From RGIG6353 sp964558655 (lineage in GTDB: Bacteria; Bacillota; Clostridia; Oscillospirales; SIG627), in assembly GCA_964558655.1 (NCBI GenBank), contig CAZLEX010000026.1, positions 1 to 22,735 of the forward strand: a stretch of 22,735 nt of DNA, in the 5' to 3' direction. This document shows positions 8,258 to 15,382 of the stretch, piece by piece. Within the stretch, counting starts at the first letter, position 1. Every line of letters begins with the position of its first letter. A model generated the notes under the pieces. The model was given only the letters and a program-made list of their open reading frames with translations. It did not search any database and was not told where the DNA came from. Position numbers and translations under genes: made by a program.

Positions 8258-8619
8258 GCCGTAATCATTCTCACTCCGCAAACAGCCACGAGAAAAGAAA
8301 ATATCTTTTTCAGCCATTTGGCAGAAATTCTCCCGGAAAGCCACGCACCGAATCCTCCGGCTATGACAGCCGTTAAAAGTTCATTCTTTGCAAAGCCAAA
8401 GAGGGTTTCGAAGGAAACAGTTCCGGTTTTCAAATATAGCAAAAAACTTGAAATGCTGAGAATCATCACTCCGAAATTTGCACTTGCGAGTGCACGCCTC
8501 GTATCACAGCCGAGGTAAGTTAATGCACCAAAAATTATCAATCCGCCACCGGTACCGAAAAAACCGTTTACAAAACCGGATATAATTCCAGCCGACAATA
8601 CTATCACCGTTGTTTTCAA
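8254..8619 (-). CDS. TauE/SafE-family half permease, N-terminal half
   Basis: A 121-residue membrane protein with about four hydrophobic segments and the TauE repeat signature GFVNGFFGTGGGLIIF at residues 15-30, followed by the TRRALASANFGVM segment usual in this family. The start is TTG, with GAGGTG (8630-8625) five bases upstream. It overlaps the second half permease by 4 bases. Together the two proteins make about 232 residues, close to a normal single-chain TauE protein. No clear promoter was found upstream on this strand. Role: probable export of a sulfur-containing or other small anion, inferred from family only. Confidence 0.82.
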   Translation of the reverse strand: MKTTVIVLSAGIISGFVNGFFGTGGGLIIFGALTYLGCDTRRALASANFGVMILSISSFLLYLKTGTVSFETLFGFAKNELLTAVIAGGFGAWLSGRISAKWLKKIFSFLVAVCGVRMITA

Positions 8620-8701
8620 AAAATCACCTCTTTATAATTGTGACATTTTTTTGCTTCTTTATACAGTGTTTAATTTGCTTTTGTTATGATACAATAGATA
8701 A

Positions 8702-8863
8702 GATACAAAAAAGATAGAAAAAAGACTCCAATGTGATATAATGTTAATGACCAAAAAAACAAAGATCGCAAAGGAACTATCTTCTATGAACATCATAACA
8801 TCAAACGCACACAAAAATCTTTCGGAAATTTGTGATTATGTATTGATAATATTGGCAAAATAA
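8702..8863 (+). pseudogene. Remnant of an RpiR/MurR-type SIS domain (tentative)
   Basis: A short open frame with no usable ribosome site; its first ATG (8741) lies inside a -10-like box. The encoded KIAKELSSMNIITSNAHK and following NLSEICDYVLIIL resemble the part of SIS domains in RpiR/MurR regulators where a KIAKE helix, an ITSN strand and a xLAxxADyvL helix follow one another. The N-terminal helix-turn-helix and the rest of the SIS fold are absent. It is most likely the end of a deleted sugar-phosphate-responsive regulator. A true 40-residue peptide is possible but less likely. Confidence 0.4.
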
Positions 8864-8871
8864 TGTATAAT
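8843..8871 (+). promoter_or_regulatory. Promoter of the eight-gene yfmF operon
   Basis: TTGATA (8843-8848), a 17-base spacer and a perfect TATAAT (8866-8871). The start site would be near 8878, leaving a leader of only about 23 bases with an AGGGAG ribosome site (8888-8893) before the yfmF ATG. Confidence 0.75.
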
Positions 8872-8900
8872 GAATTATTAAAACAAAAGGGAGAATTTCA

Positions 8901-10187
8901 ATGAATCAATCCGAAATTTTCACAAAAAACATGGCGTACGGCGTGAAGTTTCATTCCATTTTCGACAGCCAATACAAGACGGAGTATCTGAGTATATATT
9001 TTTCAATGCCGTTAAATGTTGTCAACGCTTCGTATGCGACGCTTTCATCGAGAGTTTTGCAAAGGGGAAGTGTGGCTTTCCCGTCAATGAAGGCTCTTTC
9101 AAACGCACTTGACGAAAACTATGCGACTTCACTCGGTGCGAGTACATTCAAAAACGGGGAAAGCGAAGTATTTTCGATAAACCTGGTTACCGTTAAAGAC
9201 AGATATTCTTTGTCGGGAGAGAAAATTTTCAGACGCGGCGTTGAAATTCTTACGGATTTTATATTAAATCCGCTTGTTTCCGACGGAGGATTTTTGCGAG
9301 AATATTTTGACAGCGAGAAGCAAAATCTTATTGATTCCATAAATGCGAAAATAAACAACAAAGCTTCTTATTCTCGCTCAAGGTTTATTTCTCATATGTG
9401 CTGTGACGAGGCTTTTGCGACGGCAAGTGACGGAGATATCGAAACGGTAAAAAATGCCGACCGTTGCAAAGTGCTTGAATTTTACCGTCAAATGATAAAA
9501 AGTGTTCCATGCGATATATTTTATGTCGGAGAAAAAAATCCGGAAGAGGTCGTTGACCTTATTACCGATCTTTTCGGTGACCGTGAAGATGCTGATTTCC
9601 CGAAAACAGAAGTTATTACGGAACAGAGGCCTTTAAAACGCATTACCGAGACGCTTGATATTGCTCAGGGACATTTGTGGATAGGTTTCCGCACGGGAAT
9701 TACCTATTCTTCTCCCGATTACCTCCCTCTTGTGCTTTTCAACATGGTTTTAGGAGGCGATGTGACGGGAAAAATGTTTATGAATCTCCGAGAAAAAATG
9801 TCTCTGTGTTATACCTGCCACTCGTCTCTCGATTCGGTAAAAGGTTTACTTTCGGCATATGCGGGGATTGATTCGGCAAATGCCGAAAAAACCGAAAAAG
9901 CATTTTTTGAACAGCTTGATAAAATTCGTACGGGAGATATAAGTGACGATGAAATTTCCGATGCAAAAAAATCTTTTGCAAACCGCATGCGTGAGATAAT
10001 CGATAACCCCTCTTTACTTGCGACATGGCATTTTATAAGGCTCCAGTCGGGAGCACTTCGTGATCCCGCAAGCGATGCCGAAAACATAAAGCAAATTTGT
10101 CGCGAAGATATTGTACGGATTGCAAATGAAATTGTACCGGATACGGTATATCTTCTTGCCGGAAGGGGTGAAAAAAATGAGTTTTAA
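8901..10187 (+). CDS. yfmF: M16-family peptidase-like protein YfmF (non-catalytic partner)
   Basis: A 428-residue protein of the insulinase/M16 fold, the partner of the active YfmH encoded next. Where an active M16 enzyme has the HxxEH zinc motif, this one has LSSRVLQRGS (48-57), so it should not bind catalytic zinc. The fold is still supported by the later GHLWIGFRTG and LVLFNMVLGGDVTGKMFMNLREK segments typical of the second M16 half. In Bacillus the pair is called YmfF/YmfH and is linked by current annotation to EF-P 5-aminopentanol modification; that role is family knowledge and is not visible here. It is first in the operon, and its last 11 bases overlap yfmH. Confidence 0.88.
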   Translation: MNQSEIFTKNMAYGVKFHSIFDSQYKTEYLSIYFSMPLNVVNASYATLSSRVLQRGSVAFPSMKALSNALDENYATSLGASTFKNGESEVFSINLVTVKDRYSLSGEKIFRRGVEILTDFILNPLVSDGGFLREYFDSEKQNLIDSINAKINNKASYSRSRFISHMCCDEAFATASDGDIETVKNADRCKVLEFYRQMIKSVPCDIFYVGEKNPEEVVDLITDLFGDREDADFPKTEVITEQRPLKRITETLDIAQGHLWIGFRTGITYSSPDYLPLVLFNMVLGGDVTGKMFMNLREKMSLCYTCHSSLDSVKGLLSAYAGIDSANAEKTEKAFFEQLDKIRTGDISDDEISDAKKSFANRMREIIDNPSLLATWHFIRLQSGALRDPASDAENIKQICREDIVRIANEIVPDTVYLLAGRGEKNEF

Positions 10188-11475
10188 AGAAACAGTTTCC
10201 GAAAAACTCGGCGAAAAATATTACCGTGAAATTCATGAGTCGGGGCTTGAAATAATCGTTATTCCGAAAAAGCAAGCGACTTTGTACGCACTCTTTTCGA
10301 CAAGATACGGATCTACGGATAACCGCTTTAAAACGGAGAGGGAAAAGAATTTTCACGAGGTCCCGGAAGGCGTGGCTCATTTTTTGGAGCACAAGCTGTT
10401 TGAAAATTCGGACGGTGAAGATACATTTTTACGCTTTTCAAAACTCGGAGCTTCCTGTAATGCCTATACATCAAACAATGTGACCTCTTATCTGTTTTCG
10501 GCAACCGAAAATTATTATGAATCACTCGGCGAACTTATTAAGTTCGTTTCGGATCCATGGTTTACCCCCGAAACTGTGGAAAAGGAAATGGGAATTATAG
10601 AACAGGAACTTCGTATGTATGAAGATAACCCTCACCGTTCTCTTTACGACCGTATGCTTCTTTGCCTGTACGAAAATCACCCGGTGAGAATACCTGTCGG
10701 AGGTACTCCGGAAACGATAAGAAAAATAACTCCGGAAATACTGTATAACTGTTACAACACTTTTTACAACCCGGCAAATATGCTGCTCATTGTTTGCGGA
10801 GATGTGGATTTTCAAAAGGTTTCCGATGTTGTTTCCCGCACACTGCCTCACGGGGAAAAAGTCAAGGTGGTTAAGGGAGAATACATCGAAAAACCCGAAG
10901 TTTTTCAAAAGTACAGCGAAAGTTTCTTTCCCGTTTCGTTGCCTTTGTTTTGCATAGGTGTTAAAGATTCCGATTTGAAAACCGGTGAAAACGATGTTCT
11001 TCGGCGAGAACTTGAGCACACCATTCTTTCCGAACTTATTTTAGGAAGAGGTTCTTCTCTGTTTGAACAGCTTTATACTCAGGGACTCATTAATCAAAAA
11101 TTCGATGTTTCTTATCAGGCGGCACTTAATTTTTCCCATACGGTCATTATGGGCGAGTCCAGAGATCCCAAAACGGTATTTGAAAGAATATGCGATGAAT
11201 TTGAAACGTGGCGGCACGGTAAACGAAAAATAGACGAAAAAGACTTTGAAAGAGCAGTCAAAATGACATGGGGAATGTGTGCTCAGGTGTGGAATTCGAC
11301 ATCTGATATTGCCGAGACATTTCTCGATTACGAGCTTGTAAATTCCCGCTTGACCGATTTGCCCGATATACTTTCTTCAATCACTTTGCAGGATATTGCA
11401 TCACGGCTTGAAAAGTCGTACTGCCCCGAATATTTCGCTTATTCGGCGGTATTTCCCAAGGAGGACAAAAAATGA
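10177..11475 (+). CDS. yfmH: M16-family zinc peptidase YfmH
   Basis: A 432-residue inverzincin-type metalloprotease. The inverted zinc motif HFLEH is at 68-72 (His68, Glu71, His72), and the distal acidic ligand is Glu142 or Glu144 in GIIEQELRMYEDNP, the usual spacing. SNNVTSYLFSA and the C-terminal half follow the M16 pattern. I choose ATG 10177 over an upstream in-frame start at 10111 because AGGGGTG lies six bases before it and the extra residues would lie inside yfmF. It overlaps yfmF by 11 bases and lgt by 4 (ATGA). It presumably forms a heterodimer with YfmF. No signal peptide, so it acts in the cytoplasm. Confidence 0.93.
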   Translation: MSFKETVSEKLGEKYYREIHESGLEIIVIPKKQATLYALFSTRYGSTDNRFKTEREKNFHEVPEGVAHFLEHKLFENSDGEDTFLRFSKLGASCNAYTSNNVTSYLFSATENYYESLGELIKFVSDPWFTPETVEKEMGIIEQELRMYEDNPHRSLYDRMLLCLYENHPVRIPVGGTPETIRKITPEILYNCYNTFYNPANMLLIVCGDVDFQKVSDVVSRTLPHGEKVKVVKGEYIEKPEVFQKYSESFFPVSLPLFCIGVKDSDLKTGENDVLRRELEHTILSELILGRGSSLFEQLYTQGLINQKFDVSYQAALNFSHTVIMGESRDPKTVFERICDEFETWRHGKRKIDEKDFERAVKMTWGMCAQVWNSTSDIAETFLDYELVNSRLTDLPDILSSITLQDIASRLEKSYCPEYFAYSAVFPKEDKK

Positions 11476-12338
11476 AAACACTATCGTTTCCCGGCCTCAA
11501 TATAAAAGAATTTGAAATAAATTCCGTTGCGGTGAAGGACTTTTTCGGCCGTGACATAATGTGGTACGGAGTAATTATCTGTATAGGAATTATTCTCGCT
11601 TTCATCTGTGGCATTTACCGTTCCCGTAAAGAAGGAGTAAAAACAGACGATTTTTATGATTTGACTCTTTTGACGGTTCCGGTGGCTATTATTTTTGCAC
11701 GGCTTTATTATGTGATATTTGATCCGTCCCCGAATTACAGCAGTTTTGTCGATGTCATTGCTATATGGCGTGGAGGTATTGCGATTTACGGTGCGATAAT
11801 AGGAGGAGCGTTATCGGTCTTTGTTATGTCGCGTATTAAGAAAAAACCGTTTTTGCTTTTTGCGGATATCGTTGCTCCGTGTGTTATGATAGGTCAGATT
11901 ATCGGACGGTGGGGAAACTTTTTCAATGTAGAAGCTTACGGCAGTATAACAAGTGTTCCGTGGAGAATGTGTTCTCCGTCGATAGCGACGGAACTTTTGC
12001 TGCAAGGACAGGCAAGTTGGGAAGAATATGAGGCTATACTCAACGGTTCACTCGGGGTACATCCGACTTTTTTGTACGAATCACTGTGGAATCTTGCAGG
12101 CCTTGCCGTACTTTTGCTTTTTGTTTCAAAAAAGAAATGCTATAACGGACAAATGTTCTTTTTCTATCTCGCATGGTATGGTTTCGGAAGAATGTTGATA
12201 GAGCCGCTGCGTACCGATAGCTTAAAATTGGGTTCGGCAGATGTTTCGACTCTCGTCGGAGCGATTTGCTTTGCTGTTTTTACCGCACTCTATATTGTGT
12301 TTTTAAAAAAGGAGAAAAACAATGTCACAGATAATTGA
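11472..12338 (+). CDS. lgt: Prolipoprotein diacylglyceryl transferase
   Basis: Integral membrane enzyme that moves a diacylglyceryl group from phosphatidylglycerol to the lipobox cysteine of prolipoproteins, the first lipoprotein maturation step. The 288 residues have about seven membrane segments. The Lgt signature GRWGNFFNVEAYG occupies 145-157 with the essential Arg146. IWRGGIAIYGAIIGG (98-112) has Tyr106 where E. coli has His103. HPTFLYESLWN and GFGRMLIEPLRTDSL complete the conserved set. The ATG overlaps the yfmH stop as ATGA, and the last 17 bases overlap folD. Confidence 0.96.
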   Translation: MKTLSFPGLNIKEFEINSVAVKDFFGRDIMWYGVIICIGIILAFICGIYRSRKEGVKTDDFYDLTLLTVPVAIIFARLYYVIFDPSPNYSSFVDVIAIWRGGIAIYGAIIGGALSVFVMSRIKKKPFLLFADIVAPCVMIGQIIGRWGNFFNVEAYGSITSVPWRMCSPSIATELLLQGQASWEEYEAILNGSLGVHPTFLYESLWNLAGLAVLLLFVSKKKCYNGQMFFFYLAWYGFGRMLIEPLRTDSLKLGSADVSTLVGAICFAVFTALYIVFLKKEKNNVTDN

Positions 12339-13173
12339 CGGAAAATTTGTATCACAAAGTGTGAGAGAAAAAATAAAAAAAGCGGTTGACGAACTCGGCG
12401 AAGGCGTTCGCCGTCCGGGTTTGGCGGTCATTATCGTAGGTGACGATCCCGCAAGCCGTGTTTATGTAAGAAACAAAAAGGCGGCTTGTGAGCAGGTCGG
12501 ATATCTTTCTCGCGAGTATGCTCTTTCGGCACAAACACCTGAAGAGGAACTTTTGGAACTCATTGACGCTCTTAACCGTGATGACGAAATTGACGGAATA
12601 CTTGTTCAGCTTCCTTTACCGTGCGGTTTTGACGAAAAAAAGGTCATTCAGCACATTTCACCTTCTAAAGATGTTGATGCTTTTTCTTATGTGAATGTAG
12701 GGCGAATCACTGTGGGAGATGCCGATTTTGTTCCTTGTACTCCGGCAGGTGTTATGGAACTTCTCGGATTTTACGGTATAACTCTCGAAGGCAAGCGTGC
12801 CGTTGTGGTTGGCAGAAGCAATATTGTCGGAAAACCTCAGGCACTCCTTCTTCTCGAAAAAAATGCGACCGTAACTGTTGCTCATTCAAGGACCCGCAAT
12901 CTCGGCGAAATTACAAGAGAGGCCGATATTCTTGTTGTTGCGGTCGGCCGTGCGAAATTTATAAATGCCGATATGGTAAAAGACGGAGCGGTTGTAATCG
13001 ATGTCGGCATGAATCGAGATGAAAACGGAAAACTTTGCGGAGATGTCGATTTTGAAAGCGTTGAGAAAAAGGCTTCATATATAACGCCTGTACCCGGAGG
13101 GGTGGGACCTATGACGATTACGGAGCTTTTGAAAAATACATTTACGGCATATACCCGTCACATGAATAAATAA
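12322..13173 (+). CDS. folD: Bifunctional methylenetetrahydrofolate dehydrogenase/methenyltetrahydrofolate cyclohydrolase
   Basis: Cytoplasmic enzyme of one-carbon metabolism that interconverts 5,10-methylene-, methenyl- and 10-formyl-tetrahydrofolate with NAD(P). The 283 residues match FolD. Tyr48 and Lys52 in VYVRNKKAACEQVG correspond to E. coli Tyr50 and Lys54. GILVQLPLP, the Rossmann segment VVVGRSNIVGKP and PGGVGPMT (258-265) are all intact. The start codon lies within lgt (17-base overlap) with AGGAG just upstream. The next gene begins 14 bases after its stop. Its place behind lgt is not functionally obvious. Confidence 0.97.
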   Translation: MSQIIDGKFVSQSVREKIKKAVDELGEGVRRPGLAVIIVGDDPASRVYVRNKKAACEQVGYLSREYALSAQTPEEELLELIDALNRDDEIDGILVQLPLPCGFDEKKVIQHISPSKDVDAFSYVNVGRITVGDADFVPCTPAGVMELLGFYGITLEGKRAVVVGRSNIVGKPQALLLLEKNATVTVAHSRTRNLGEITREADILVVAVGRAKFINADMVKDGAVVIDVGMNRDENGKLCGDVDFESVEKKASYITPVPGGVGPMTITELLKNTFTAYTRHMNK

Positions 13174-13187
13174 GGAAGGTAATTTTT

Positions 13188-14048
13188 TTGGACGAAATTG
13201 TACATATTTTTTTACACTGTTTTGAAGACACTTTAGAAATTTTGCCGTTTTTGTTTGCAACATATCTTGTTATGGAGTGGGCAGAACATAAAGCGGGAGA
13301 TCGCATTGAAGGATTTGTGAGTCGTACAGGCCGTGCCGGGCCTTTGATTGGAGCGCTTGTCGGACTTGCTCCGCAATGCGGATTTTCTGCCGCATCTGCC
13401 GGACTGTATTCCGGAGGGCTTTTGAGTGCCGGTACGCTCATGGCGGTATTTCTTGCTACTTCCGATGAAATGATAGCGGTGCTTTTTTCGAGCGGGATAC
13501 CGATTAAAAGCATACTTATAATACTCGGAGTAAAATTTGCGATTGCGGTTTTGGCGGGTTATCTTGTTGATGCGGTTTGGAAAGTTTCAAGACCTCGTCA
13601 TAATTTTGAAAGTCACTGTGAGCACGAGGGCTGTCATTGTGAAGAACGCGGAATATTCAAATCGGCACTGTTCCACACCGTGAAGATTTTTGTCTTTGTT
13701 TTTGTCGTGAGTCTCGCTGTACATTCGGTAGTTGAGCTTGCCGGAGAGGATACTCTGGGGAAACTTTTCTCCGGTATTCCCGTTTTGTCGAATATAATCG
13801 CAGCACTTATCGGACTTATTCCTAACTGTGCGGCTTCGGTCGTTTTAACACAGCTTTATGTTGAGGGGATTTTGTCGGCAGGGGCAATGATAAGCGGTCT
13901 TCTGGTCGGTGCGGGGACCGGTCTTTTGGTTCTTTTCAGAGTTAACGGAAGAGTAAAAGACAACCTGAAGTTTTTGGGCTTGCTTTACCTGATAGGTGTA
14001 ATCGGAGGAATTTTGACCGATTTTGTCAATTTGGAGGCACTTTTGTGA
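13188..14048 (+). CDS. Putative manganese/heavy-metal exporter (ArsP_2-like membrane protein)
   Basis: A 286-residue membrane protein with two repeated halves. IGALVGLAPQCGFS (54-67) with LYSGGLLSAGTLMA (73-86) is mirrored by IAALIGLIPNCAAS (204-217) with LYVEGILSAGAMIS (223-236). This pattern is that of the 'putative 10-TM heavy-metal exporter' family, which databases label arsenic efflux or manganese transporter. Between the halves is a cytosolic or external loop with His138, His143, Cys144, His146, Cys149, His150 and Cys151, a plausible metal site. The start is TTG with AAGGAAGG eight bases upstream. The stop overlaps the pdxK-like GTG start (GTGA). No metal riboswitch is visible; it shares the operon promoter. 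Confidence 0.78.
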   Translation: MDEIVHIFLHCFEDTLEILPFLFATYLVMEWAEHKAGDRIEGFVSRTGRAGPLIGALVGLAPQCGFSAASAGLYSGGLLSAGTLMAVFLATSDEMIAVLFSSGIPIKSILIILGVKFAIAVLAGYLVDAVWKVSRPRHNFESHCEHEGCHCEERGIFKSALFHTVKIFVFVFVVSLAVHSVVELAGEDTLGKLFSGIPVLSNIIAALIGLIPNCAASVVLTQLYVEGILSAGAMISGLLVGAGTGLLVLFRVNGRVKDNLKFLGLLYLIGVIGGILTDFVNLEALL

Positions 14049-14884
14049 AAAATCCCGTTTTGCGAATTGCCGCCGTTCACGATTTGTCCGGGTTTGGCAG
14101 GTGCTCTTTTTCGGTTATACTTCCGACACTTTCGGCTATGGGGCATCAGGTATGTCCGCTTCCGACTGCCTCTCTTTCAACGCATACGGGAGGATATGAA
14201 GGTTTTGTTTTTCGTGATTTGACTTGCGATATGCGTGAGTGGTGGGAACATTGGAGAAAAGAAAAAATAAAATTTGACGCATTTTACAGCGGATTTTTGG
14301 GAAACGATAAGCAAATAGACATTGTTCTCGAAATGATAGATTCTCTTGATGCCGGCGTTTTGGTTTTTGTCGATCCGGTTATGGGAGACGACGGAGAGCT
14401 GTATTCCACATATACCGAAAGTATGCGTCAGGGTATGAAAAAAATCGCTCAAAGAGCCGACATCATCACTCCAAACATTACGGAGGCGGCGTTCTTACTT
14501 GATGAGACGCCGAAACAGAAATACGAAGTTGAAGAAATTGAAAATATCGTAATTTCTCTTGAAAAAATGTGCACTGCTTCCGTTGTTGTTACGGGAGTGC
14601 ATACACGCGGCGGAGTAGGAGCTGCATATATTGAAAAGGGAGGAAAAAAAGTTTCTTTCTACATACATTCGCAACACGAAAAAAATTATCCCGGCACTGG
14701 TGATATATTTGCCTCCGTGCTGCTCGGAAGCCTTTTAAAAAAGGAAACGCTTGATGTATCGGTTCGCCGTGCCTGTGATTTTATTTACAGTGTTGTCGGG
14801 TATTCAAAACAGTTTGATTATCCCGTTCGCGATGGTGTTTTGTTAGAGGCTAAATTATTTGAATTGGGGGATAAACATGAATAA
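14045..14884 (+). CDS. Pyridoxamine/pyridoxal kinase
   Basis: Ribokinase-fold kinase that phosphorylates pyridoxamine or pyridoxal in vitamin B6 salvage; cytoplasmic. The 279 residues contain the substrate segment AVHDLSGFGRCS (10-21), PTASLSTHTGG (40-50), DPVMGDDGELY (110-120), TPNITEAAFLL, and the anion-hole/catalytic GTGD (217-220) with Asp220. The start is GTG, with GGAGG (14033-14037) seven bases before it. It overlaps the exporter gene by 4 bases and the flavin reductase-like gene by 8. Compared with PdxK/PdxY it is of normal length. A hydroxymethylpyrimidine kinase activity is a less likely alternative. Confidence 0.9.
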   Translation: MKNPVLRIAAVHDLSGFGRCSFSVILPTLSAMGHQVCPLPTASLSTHTGGYEGFVFRDLTCDMREWWEHWRKEKIKFDAFYSGFLGNDKQIDIVLEMIDSLDAGVLVFVDPVMGDDGELYSTYTESMRQGMKKIAQRADIITPNITEAAFLLDETPKQKYEVEEIENIVISLEKMCTASVVVTGVHTRGGVGAAYIEKGGKKVSFYIHSQHEKNYPGTGDIFASVLLGSLLKKETLDVSVRRACDFIYSVVGYSKQFDYPVRDGVLLEAKLFELGDKHE

Positions 14885-15377
14885 TCTTGTCGAAACTTCA
14901 TTACCGGAATTTGATCCGTTCAAGAGAATCGGAAAAGATTTTGCACTTCTTTCGGCTGTTTCCGGAGATAAAAAGAATGCAATGACGGTAAGTTGGGGCG
15001 AATGTGGTGTTTTGTGGAATAAAAATGTATTTACCGTTTTTGTCCGTCCGCAGAGATATACACATTCGTTATCTGAAAATACGCAATATCTGACACTTTC
15101 TTTTTTTGATGACGGCAAAAAAGAAATGCTAAATTACTTCGGCTGTGCAAGCGGCAGAGACGAGGATAAATTTGCAAAATCCGGGCTTCATACGCAAACA
15201 GAAGGTTCGGCACTCATAATAAATGAAGCAAAGCTTGTTCTTGTCGGCAAAATAATATACAAAACGAAAATTGATCCCGAATCTTTTCTTGATAAGGAAC
15301 TGTTGTCAAATTACTTAAAGGGCGATTATCACACGGTGTATACCTGTGAAATTATAAAAGCATACAAAGAAAGGTGA
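14877..15377 (+). CDS. Flavin reductase-family (FMN-binding split-barrel) protein
   Basis: A 166-residue protein resembling clostridial flavoredoxins. The family pattern is visible in FKRIGKDFALLSAVSGDKK, NAMTVSWGECGVLWNK (the FMN-phosphate loop) and FVRPQRYTHSL. It probably binds FMN and transfers electrons or reduces flavin with NAD(P)H; the partner is unknown. ATG 14877 is chosen because GGGGG-A lies six bases upstream, whereas the longer frame starting at 14859 lacks such a site. It overlaps the kinase gene by 8 bases; the next gene starts 5 bases after its stop. PLP-kinase and flavin protein adjacency may reflect cofactor handling, but this is only inference. Confidence 0.87.
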   Translation: MNNLVETSLPEFDPFKRIGKDFALLSAVSGDKKNAMTVSWGECGVLWNKNVFTVFVRPQRYTHSLSENTQYLTLSFFDDGKKEMLNYFGCASGRDEDKFAKSGLHTQTEGSALIINEAKLVLVGKIIYKTKIDPESFLDKELLSNYLKGDYHTVYTCEIIKAYKER

Positions 15378-15382
15378 AAATT

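Larger units (their letters stand above)
8641..8900 (+). other. Divergent intergenic region between the TauE pair and the yfmF operon
   Basis: An AT-rich stretch between divergent transcripts. On the plus strand there are two extra extended -10 boxes, TG-A-TACAAT (8687-8695) and TG-A-TATAAT (8734-8742), both with poor -35 boxes, in addition to the better promoter at 8843-8871. A short open frame (8702-8863) resembles a broken SIS domain and is listed separately. No riboswitch-like structure was recognised. Confidence 0.5.
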
